DNA of 40,888 nt. It comes from an uncultured Ruminococcus sp. Lineage in GTDB: Bacteria > Bacillota > Clostridia > Oscillospirales > CAG-272. How positions within the stretch are numbered: position 1 is the first letter of the stretch; every line of letters begins with the position of its first letter. This document shows, in pieces, positions 32,566-38,867 of this stretch. Position numbers and translations under genes: made by a program. Below the pieces are notes generated by a model. That model was not told where the DNA came from, ran no database searches, and saw only the letters and a program-made list of their open reading frames with translations. The stretch lies in NCBI GenBank assembly GCA_902782445.1, contig CACZNC010000026.1:3776-44663 (forward strand), given 5' to 3'.

Positions 32566-34026
32566 ATGACAAAAAACTGCGCTCCGGCAGTCAGCGAAAA
32601 AAACATCTCAGCCAACCGCAGGTCGAAGGGGGAGACACCCATGACAGCAAACGGAAGCGGATCCCGGATCCGTGTTTTCGACGAAAGCGGCGAATGGATC
32701 GGCACGACCTATCCGAAACGGGCCCGGGGGCTCGTGAAGAACGGACGCGCGCGATGGCTCGCCGACGAAACGAACGCATCCGATCCGGTCATGATCCCGG
32801 ATTCTATCGTATTGACCCGGCAGTCAGCCGGCGCGGAGGAGGATATCGCTCCGCGGAACAACTTTGAAACGGACAGAGAGGAGAACATCATGAACGAATT
32901 CAACAACAATACCAATAAGAGCGAAAACGAGATCCGCATCGAGGCGATGATCGCGAAATTCCAGGAAGACATGGCGAAGGCCCGGGAGATCGCCGAAAAG
33001 GCCGCCGCCGAAGCGAGGGAAGCGATGGAGCAGACCCGCGCCGCCGAGGCCGAAAAGAAGGAAGGCGGCCGCACCGTCGGCGAGACCCTCTGCGACCTCG
33101 GATCAAAGCTGAACGAGGCGGCGGAGACCGTCTGCGGGGAGATCCGGGAAGCCGCCTCCGAGATCGCCGCCAACGAAAACGTCAGAGAAGCCGCCGGAAC
33201 CGTGAAGAACGCGGGCGAAGCGGTCCTCTCCGAGGCGAAGAAGAAGCTGAAAGAGGCCGAAGAACGTCTCGCCGAAGCCCGCAAGGCCTACGAGGACGCC
33301 GAACGCGCGGTCCCCGAAGATGAGCCCGCCGAAACCGGGGCCGAAGAGGAAAAGGCCGAAGACGGCGAATGCGGCGAATGCGACGTCTCCGCCCGCATCA
33401 AGGAGAACATGAAGCAGCTGGCGGACGAGGCCGGGGAGGCGATGAAGGTCGCGTGGACCGAGCTCAAGAAGGGCTGGAAGGAACTGAGCGCGGCCTCGGC
33501 GGAATCCTTCGAATGGCTCAGGGAGAACACGAAGGACGCCCGCTCCACCGTGAAGGACGCCTTCCGCGAATTCGGCGAGAGCGTGAAGTCGATGATGGAC
33601 GACGTCGGGACCTGCGGCGAATGCGGCGGGGACGGGACCGAAGAAGACGAAGAATGCGGACGCGGGACCCCGGAGATCGAGATCGAAGAGGTCGAGGAGC
33701 CGGAAGCACCCGCCGAGCCCGAAGCGCCTGCCGAACCCGAAGTTCCCGCCGAGCCCTCCGCATCCCCCGCTTTCGACAAAGCCCAGGCCGAGGCCATGAA
33801 CACCGCGAGCGCCATCCGGGCCGAAGCCGCTGCCGCCGCGAGAAAGAGCATCGAGGACGAGATCGCCTCCGTGAAGGACCGGGTCGACGGCATCCTCTCC
33901 CTCATCAAGGACAAGTGCGCCTCCGGGGAGATCACGGTGGAGCAGTACATGGAGTACAACGACAAATACACCGCCTACCTCCACGACCGCCTCGCCGAAC
34001 TCCGCGAAGAGCTGAAAAACATCTGA
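32566..34026 (+). CDS. Acidic coiled-coil protein with an RRXRR-like N-terminal segment
   Basis: 486 residues (461 from the second start at 32641, which also has GGGGGAG upstream). Residues about 33-85 (RIRVFDESGEWIGTTYPKRARGLVKNGRARWL … IVLTRQ) resemble the RRXRR segment found before some HNH nucleases and in Clostridia hypothetical proteins. The rest is long Ala/Glu/Lys helices typical of coiled coils (about 115-255 and 270-345), two Cys clusters (ECGECD; CGECGG…CG) and a repeated EPEAPAEPEAPAEP linker. A C-terminal SHOCT-like helix closes it (ILSLIKDKCASGEITVEQYMEYNDKY). There is no signal peptide. A further ATG at 32890, with GAGGAG, starts the coiled-coil part alone. Function unknown; possibly a stress or nucleoid-associated scaffold. 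Confidence 0.78.
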   Translation: MTKNCAPAVSEKNISANRRSKGETPMTANGSGSRIRVFDESGEWIGTTYPKRARGLVKNGRARWLADETNASDPVMIPDSIVLTRQSAGAEEDIAPRNNFETDREENIMNEFNNNTNKSENEIRIEAMIAKFQEDMAKAREIAEKAAAEAREAMEQTRAAEAEKKEGGRTVGETLCDLGSKLNEAAETVCGEIREAASEIAANENVREAAGTVKNAGEAVLSEAKKKLKEAEERLAEARKAYEDAERAVPEDEPAETGAEEEKAEDGECGECDVSARIKENMKQLADEAGEAMKVAWTELKKGWKELSAASAESFEWLRENTKDARSTVKDAFREFGESVKSMMDDVGTCGECGGDGTEEDEECGRGTPEIEIEEVEEPEAPAEPEAPAEPEVPAEPSASPAFDKAQAEAMNTASAIRAEAAAAARKSIEDEIASVKDRVDGILSLIKDKCASGEITVEQYMEYNDKYTAYLHDRLAELREELKNI

Positions 34027-34159
34027 GGGATCCGGATCCGGAAGAGGCGCGGCAGGAGAAGGACGGAAGATGATACAGGCGCGGAGAAGCAGCCCGCGCG
34101 TTCGTGAAGAAGATCGTAAGCCGCAGTCCCGAAGATCGCAAGGTCCCCGCAATCGCACA

Positions 34160-34200
34160 CCGTCAGAATGGATCCGTCCGTTCTGGCGGATTTTTTGTTT
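34160..34200 (+). terminator. Terminator of the coiled-coil gene
   Basis: CCGTCAGAA (34160-34168) pairs with TTCTGGCGG (34181-34189, one G-T), followed by TTTTTTGTTTT. It lies 134 nt after the stop. Confidence 0.88.
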
Positions 34201-34209
34201 TATGAATCC

Positions 34210-34500
34210 GCCCGAGGGATGTGCGGTGCGGGATTTGAGCTTTTTTGTATGGGAGCGCTCCGCCCGCTGCGCTGGGATGGAAGGGGACGCGCGGGCTTGT
34301 ATCGAAAAACGGTTCACTCTCTTCGCGCGCTTATGCAGATTGCAGACTGAACAAGCCGGAACATGGAGCCAACCTCGCGCGGTCTCTGTCCGTGCGGCTG
34401 AAACATGCGCAGACAATGTCTGACGCACCGACGCAGTCGTGCTGGCCTCCGACAGAGATTCAGGCGCGCATTGAAAGGGGGACAATGTCAGGGCTTTTCT
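34210..34500 (+). repeat. R1 repeat, copy G (most complete)
   Basis: GATGTGCGGTGCGGGATTTG, GTATGGGAGCGCTCC, GGGGACGCGCGGGCTTG, GAACAAGCCGGAACATGGAG, CTCGCGCGGTCTCTGTCCG, then a palindrome CGCAGAC…GTCTG (34408-34422). An 18-bp unit (34424-34441) that otherwise belongs to R3 follows. It ends in GATTCAGGCGCGCATTG. Confidence 0.82.
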
Positions 34501-34506
34501 CCCGAA

Positions 34507-34522
34507 TGTTTCACGTGGAACA
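34507..34522. promoter_or_regulatory. parS-like palindrome P7 (16/16)
   Basis: TGTTTCACGTGGAACA, the reverse complement of the B. subtilis parS core. Confidence 0.75.
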
Positions 34523-34566
34523 ATCGGGATTTCGGAGGGCTGACCCCCATCGTTCCGCTTTTCATT

Positions 34567-34695
34567 GTCATTCTGAGGAGCCTGCGACGAAGAATCTCCG
34601 CACGTGGAGGACGGGCTGGCCTTGAAGCTGGGAGATTCTTCGCTGACAGCACAACTGCGTTGGTGCGCACAACTGCGTTGGTGCGTCAGAATGAC
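34567..34695 (-). repeat. R3 element, intact copy 3 (129 bp, inverted)
   Basis: Same length and 10-bp termini (GTCATTCTGA…TCAGAATGAC) as copy 1 but reversed. Its two 18-bp units (34650-34667 and 34668-34685) are identical to each other, whereas in copy 1 they differ. Confidence 0.85.
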
Positions 34696-34742
34696 AAGCT
34701 GGAGGCGGAATGGGACATGCATCGGCTGAAATCTTGGATGAA

Positions 34743-34758
34743 TGTTTCACGTGAAACA
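34743..34758. promoter_or_regulatory. parS-like palindrome P8 (16/16)
   Basis: TGTTTCACGTGAAACA, 47 bp from R3. With P7 it brackets R3, as P2 and P3 do at copy 1. Confidence 0.75.
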
Positions 34759-34858
34759 ATTCTTAATTCATAATTCTGAATTCTGAATTTCATTCCTCCT
34801 CACTCCTAACTCGTTGTCTACCAGCCACTGGCCGCTTTCTGCTAACAACTACTCTTCC
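34759..34858 (-). repeat. R4 tract before the DUF3842 gene
   Basis: TTCTTAATTCATAATTCTGA, CATTCCTCCTCACTCCTAAC, then TCTACCAGCCACTGGCCGC and GCTAACAACTACTC. It ends beside the promoter. Confidence 0.72.
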
Positions 34859-34860
34859 TC

Positions 34861-34889
34861 TTGCATTTTCTTCCGGGATTTGGTATAAT
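34861..34889 (+). promoter_or_regulatory. Promoter of DUF3842-ktrB-ktrA
   Basis: TTGCAT (34861-34866) and TATAAT (34884-34889), 17 bp apart, with a TGG extension before the -10. Confidence 0.82.
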
Positions 34890-34926
34890 GAGTCAAAACG
34901 ATTTCGTGACGAGGAGGCAGTCGGAA

Positions 34927-35373
34927 ATGCCGAAACATGTCCTTGTCGTCGACGGGCAGGGGGGGCGCATCGGGCGGGCTCTGGCGGAAAGACTCGCCGC
35001 GCGGACCGATCCCGAAAATCCCGCCTTCGTCCTCACCGTCGTCGGAGCCAACGCTCTGGCCACGGCCAATATGATGAAAGGCGCGTCCTTCGCCCGGGGA
35101 GCCACCGGGGAGAACGCCGCAGTGGTGAACGCCGCCCGCGCCGACGTGATCGCCGGTCCCATCGGGATCATCCTCGCCGACGCCATGCTCGGGGAGATCA
35201 CCCCCGCCGTCGCCCGGGCCGTGTCCTCCTCCCCCGCCGTCCGGGTGCTGGTGCCGATGAACAGGACCCAGTGCGAAAACTACGTCGTCGGCGTGCGGGA
35301 CGATCCCCTCTCCGTGCTCCTCGACGAGGCGGCGGACGCGGTGATCCGGTTCCTCGGGGAGCAGAAGCCGTGA
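34927..35373 (+). CDS. DUF3842-family protein
   Basis: 148 residues from the ATG at 34927, preceded by AGGAGG with about 9-nt spacing; anything further upstream lies in the promoter. A Rossmann-like start (HVLVVDGQGGRIGRALAERL), then TVVGANALATANMMKGA, TGENAAVVNAARADVIAGPIGIILADAMLGEITPAVA and VLVPMNRTQCENYVVGV, which match the DUF3842 family as I know it. Function unknown. Its stop overlaps the GTG start of ktrB (GTGA), so it is co-translated with the potassium uptake genes. Confidence 0.85.
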   Translation: MPKHVLVVDGQGGRIGRALAERLAARTDPENPAFVLTVVGANALATANMMKGASFARGATGENAAVVNAARADVIAGPIGIILADAMLGEITPAVARAVSSSPAVRVLVPMNRTQCENYVVGVRDDPLSVLLDEAADAVIRFLGEQKP

Positions 35374-36728
35374 GCCGCGGGAAAAAGAGCCGGGAAAAGC
35401 CGGAAAAGCGGACGGAGCGGGCAAAGCGGGCGGTCCGGTACAGGCGCATTTCCCCGGGGCGTGCCATCGCCGTCGGCTTCCTCTCGGTGATCGCGGTGGG
35501 GGCGGTCCTGCTCTGTCTGCCCTTCGCCCACAGCGGGAAGGGGACCGTCACTCCCCTCGACGCGGTGTTTTCGGCGGTCTCGGCGGTCTGCGTGACGGGA
35601 CTGGTGACGGTGGACACGGGGGCGGCCTACTCCCTCTTCGGGCAGGCGGTGATCGCGGTCCTCATCCAGATCGGCGGGCTGGGGATCACGACCCTCGGAG
35701 CCGGGATGGTGGCGCTCCTCGGCGGACGGCTGAATCAGCGGGAGAACAATCTGGTGAAGGAAGCGCTGAACGTGCCGACCTGGGCGGGGGTGGGTCCCCT
35801 GATCCGGGCTGTCATGCTCATGGACTTCTCCATCGAAGCGGCGGGGGCCCTCCTCTCCTTCTTCACCTTCCGGCGGGACTATTCCCTCCCCCGGGCGGCT
35901 TGGCTCTCCGTGTTCCATTCCATCGCGGCCTTCAACAACGGGGGATTCGACGCCCTCGGGAACGGGGACAGCGTCGGGGCCTACGCCGGGGACGTGTATT
36001 TCAACCTCGTGACCTGCGCCCTCATTCTGCTCGGCGGCCTCGGATTCTTCGTGATCCGGGAGCTCGTCACCCGGAAGCGCGGCGAACGGCTCACCCTGCA
36101 CGCGAAGGTGGTCCTCTTCATGACGGCGGTCCTCACCCTCGGCGGAATGCTCGTCTTCAAGCTGACGGAGGGATCCTCCCTGCCCTGGCTCGGGGCGTTC
36201 TTCTCCAGCGTGACGGCCCGGACCGCCGGATTCGCGACCTATCCCATAAGCGGCTTTTCGAACGCCGGGATCCTTGTGATGTGCGCCTTCATGTTTGTCG
36301 GCGCGAACCCCGGATCCACGGGCGGCGGCATGAAGACCACGACGATCTTCGTCTTTGTGAAATCCCTTCTGTCCTCCGCGGCGGGCAGGGAGGCGACTGC
36401 TTTCGGGCGGAAGCTGAAAGAGGAGACCCTCCACCGCTCGGCTGTCATCATCGGGCTCGGATTCGGCTGGGGGCTGGCGGCAACGGTGCTGGTCTGCTGC
36501 TTCGAGCCGGGAGCCATGCTGCGGGACGCCCTGTTCGAGGTCTTCTCCGCCCTCGGGACCACCGGGCTTTCGACGGGGATCACCTCCGCCCTGAGCGTTC
36601 CCTCGAAGATCCTCATTATGCTGACGATGTACGTCGGGCGTCTCGGGCCCCTGTCCGTGGCGGCGCTCCTCGCGGAGAAGAAACCGGCGGCCGTATCGAG
36701 AGCGGAAGAAGAAATACCGATCGGATAA
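35370..36728 (+). CDS. ktrB: Potassium uptake channel subunit KtrB/TrkH
   Basis: 452 residues from a GTG at 35370 (GGGGAG 8 nt upstream); a longer frame inside the DUF3842 gene is not needed. A very basic cytoplasmic N-terminus (about 25 residues) precedes the membrane part. Four pore loops carry the filter glycines: TGLVTVDTG, NNGGFDALGNG, TARTAGFATYP and LGTTGLSTGI. The conserved NPGSTGGGMKTTT lies before the third repeat's end. It moves K+ (with Na+ in Ktr systems) and is gated by KtrA, encoded 26 nt downstream. Confidence 0.94.
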   Translation: MSRGKKSREKPEKRTERAKRAVRYRRISPGRAIAVGFLSVIAVGAVLLCLPFAHSGKGTVTPLDAVFSAVSAVCVTGLVTVDTGAAYSLFGQAVIAVLIQIGGLGITTLGAGMVALLGGRLNQRENNLVKEALNVPTWAGVGPLIRAVMLMDFSIEAAGALLSFFTFRRDYSLPRAAWLSVFHSIAAFNNGGFDALGNGDSVGAYAGDVYFNLVTCALILLGGLGFFVIRELVTRKRGERLTLHAKVVLFMTAVLTLGGMLVFKLTEGSSLPWLGAFFSSVTARTAGFATYPISGFSNAGILVMCAFMFVGANPGSTGGGMKTTTIFVFVKSLLSSAAGREATAFGRKLKEETLHRSAVIIGLGFGWGLAATVLVCCFEPGAMLRDALFEVFSALGTTGLSTGITSALSVPSKILIMLTMYVGRLGPLSVAALLAEKKPAAVSRAEEEIPIG

Positions 36729-36754
36729 ATATATAGAACAATACAGGTGGCAGG

Positions 36755-37438
36755 ATGAAACAGAAAACGCAGAAGGACGCCCAGCTCTACGCGGTGATCG
36801 GGCTCGGGCGGTTCGGATTCGCGCTGGCGGAAGAGCTGGCGAAAAACGGAAAGGACATCCTCGTGATCGACCGGGAGCGGGACATCATCAACCGCGCCGC
36901 GGAGTTCACGGACAACGCGTTCGTGACGGACGCGCTCTCCTACGACAATCTCGAAGCCTGCGGGGTCGGCGAGGCGGACGTGGCGGTCATCGGCATCGGC
37001 GCGAAGATCGACGTCTCGATCCTCACGGCCCTGAACGTGATGAAGCTCGGGGTGAAGCGGGTGATCGCGAAGGCCACCAGCGCGGAACAGGGGGAAGTGC
37101 TCTCCCGGCTCGGCGCGGAGGTGATCTACCCGGAGCACGACATGGCCCTGAGACTGGCGGGACGGCTCTCCTCCCCCCACATCCTCGAATACATCAGCCT
37201 CTCGGACACGGTGGATATCATGGAGCTCTCCCTGACCCCCCGGGTGGACGGAAAGACGGTACTCGAACTGAACGTGAGGCAGAAATGGGGCCTCAACATC
37301 ATCGCGGTCCGCCGGGGAGGAGAGGTGAACACCGCCATCACCCCCCAGCTGAAGCTATCCGAAAACGACACCCTCGCCGTCGTCGGCCGGACGGAGGACA
37401 TCAATAAGTTTGAAGCATACCTGCATGAGAGAGATTAG
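36755..37438 (+). CDS. ktrA: Potassium uptake regulatory subunit KtrA (RCK)
   Basis: 227 residues. The N-terminal TrkA-N/RCK domain binds nucleotide: YAVIGLGRFGFALAEELAKNGKDILVIDRERD with the acidic residue after strand 2. The C-terminal TrkA-C domain (about 140-220: EYISLSDTVDIMELSL … ENDTLAVVGRTEDINKFEAYL) often binds c-di-AMP in Firmicutes. AGGTGGCAGG lies just before the ATG. It assembles on KtrB at the membrane. An R4 tract starts at its TAG. Confidence 0.94.
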   Translation: MKQKTQKDAQLYAVIGLGRFGFALAEELAKNGKDILVIDRERDIINRAAEFTDNAFVTDALSYDNLEACGVGEADVAVIGIGAKIDVSILTALNVMKLGVKRVIAKATSAEQGEVLSRLGAEVIYPEHDMALRLAGRLSSPHILEYISLSDTVDIMELSLTPRVDGKTVLELNVRQKWGLNIIAVRRGGEVNTAITPQLKLSENDTLAVVGRTEDINKFEAYLHERD

Positions 37439-37530
37439 TGGGTAGTGGGTAGTGGCTAGTAGACCGTTCTTCTGAACCCTTGCCTTGCCCGCTTCTACTA
37501 ATAGCTAACAACTGTCAACTGACAACTACT
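37439..37530 (+). repeat. R4 tract after ktrA
   Basis: TGGGTAGTGGGTAGTGGCTA starts at the base after the ktrA TAG. GTAGACCGTTC follows, then CTTCTACTAATAGCTAACAA and ACTGTCAACTGACAACTAC. The inverted GGCTAGTAG/CTACTAATAGC blocks could pair. Confidence 0.72.
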
Positions 37531-37543
37531 TCGGAGGCATGAC

Positions 37544-38638
37544 ATGACATATACCCATCTTCTCGACCTTCCGCCTTCTCCCGGGAATCCGCGCAACAGC
37601 GAAGGGGCGTTTCTGCCGCTGACCGACGGGCGGATCGCCTGGATCTACAGCCGGTATCGGGGGACCAGCGCGGACGACCACGCCTACGCGGAGATCGCGG
37701 CGATTTATTTTGACGGAAAAACCTTCTCCGAGCCCGAGATCCTCGTGAAACCGACGCCGGGGACGGACGAGACCAACTGCATGAGCGTCTCCGCCGCCCG
37801 GATGGACAACGGGGACGCGGCGGTCTTCTATCTCATCAAGCACAAGGGGATCTGGTCGGAGTACGTCATGCGGCGGTCTCCGGACGATTTCAAGACCCTC
37901 GGGGAGCCGGTGCGGGTGCTCTCGCCCTTCTATCCGGCCTATTATGTGGTGAACAACGACCGGGTGATCCGCACCTCCGACGGACGCTGGCTTGCCTCTG
38001 CCGCATGGACGGCTTCGACGATGGGGTATTTCGGCCAGCGGGACCGGGTGGACAGCCGGGAGAAGATCGCGGTCTACGAATCCCGGGACGACGGGCACAG
38101 CTGGACGCAGATCTCGGACTTCCTCTCCCTCCCCGGCGGGAACCGCTCCCGGACGGGCCTGCAGGAGCCGGGACTTGCCGAGCTTCCGAACGGGGTCCTT
38201 TACGCCTATTTCCGCACGGATCTCGGGAGGCACTACGAATCTTTCTCCCCGGACGGCGGACGCACCTGGAGCGCCCCCGAGCCCTCCCCCTTCACGGGAC
38301 CCGCCTCCCCCCTGCTCATCAAGCGGAATCCGTATTCCGGGCGGTATCTCGCGGTCTGGAATCCCGTGCCGGAGGTGCCCTTCCGCTATCTGAACGCGAA
38401 AGCCCCCTCGGTGTGGACCGGAGGACGGACGCCCCTCGTGCTGGCGGAGAGCGAAAACGGCATCGACTGGGGCGAACCGGCGGTGATCGAGGACGACCCG
38501 GAGGCGGGGTTCTGCTATCCGGCGGTCCATTTCACGGGGGAGCGGGAATTTCTCCTGTCCTACTGCGCGGGGAGCGGGGCGAAGGGGGACGACATGTGCC
38601 TCGTCCGGTCCCGGATCGCCAAAATCGCCCTCGACTGA
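37544..38638 (+). CDS. Sialidase-fold (BNR-repeat) protein
   Basis: 364 residues with the six-bladed propeller pattern of GH33-like proteins. Asp-box segments include SRDDGHSW and SPDGGRTW, with a weaker copy SENGIDW. An Arg/Glu near the start (NPRNSEGAFLPLTDGRIAWIYSRY) and NNDRVIRTSDGRWLAS resemble the arginine-bearing strands of sialidases. No signal peptide, so it is cytoplasmic. True sialidase activity is uncertain because the arginine triad was not traced; related proteins act on other glycans. GGAGG lies 6 nt before the ATG. Confidence 0.82.
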   Translation: MTYTHLLDLPPSPGNPRNSEGAFLPLTDGRIAWIYSRYRGTSADDHAYAEIAAIYFDGKTFSEPEILVKPTPGTDETNCMSVSAARMDNGDAAVFYLIKHKGIWSEYVMRRSPDDFKTLGEPVRVLSPFYPAYYVVNNDRVIRTSDGRWLASAAWTASTMGYFGQRDRVDSREKIAVYESRDDGHSWTQISDFLSLPGGNRSRTGLQEPGLAELPNGVLYAYFRTDLGRHYESFSPDGGRTWSAPEPSPFTGPASPLLIKRNPYSGRYLAVWNPVPEVPFRYLNAKAPSVWTGGRTPLVLAESENGIDWGEPAVIEDDPEAGFCYPAVHFTGEREFLLSYCAGSGAKGDDMCLVRSRIAKIALD

Positions 38639-38656
38639 GCGGGATCATCCGGCGGG

Positions 38657-38680
38657 CGGAAATTTTTCCGGGATTTTTTC
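38657..38680 (+). terminator. Probable terminator after the sialidase-fold gene
   Basis: CGGAA (38657-38661) pairs with TTCCG (38666-38670), followed by GGATTTTTTCGATTTTTT. A short stem, but two T-runs follow. Confidence 0.5.
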
Positions 38681-38784
38681 GATTTTTTCGCTTTCCCGCG
38701 GAACTTTCCCGGGCTCACCGGCGTCTAATCCTTGCTCAGAGTCTCCGGGGTTGTTAAATCATTGTAAACAATTCCGGGCGAATC

Positions 38785-38813
38785 TTCCTCTTTCGGAGGG
38801 TTTGCGGTATAAT
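38785..38813 (+). promoter_or_regulatory. Possible promoter of the surface-protein gene
   Basis: A good TATAAT (38808-38813) about 55 nt before the ATG; the -35 (TTCCTC, 38785-38790) is poor. Confidence 0.45.
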
Positions 38814-38867
38814 TACTCTGTATTCATATCCCTGTATCCACACGGAACAAAGAAAGGATTGCGAATC

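Larger units (their letters stand above)
34027..34926. other. 900-nt gene-free region with a composite repeat
   Basis: Holds the coiled-coil gene terminator, R1 copy G (plus), parS-like P7, an inverted intact R3, parS-like P8, an R4 tract and the DUF3842 promoter. No credible gene. Confidence 0.82.

Noticed and set aside
32890..34026. A separate gene starting at the ATG at 32890
   Set aside because: The frame is continuous from the upstream starts, so I kept one gene and note this ATG only as a possible internal start.
34861..34926. A c-di-AMP riboswitch before the Ktr operon
   Set aside because: The leader from the promoter to the start codon is only about 30 nt, too short for that fold.
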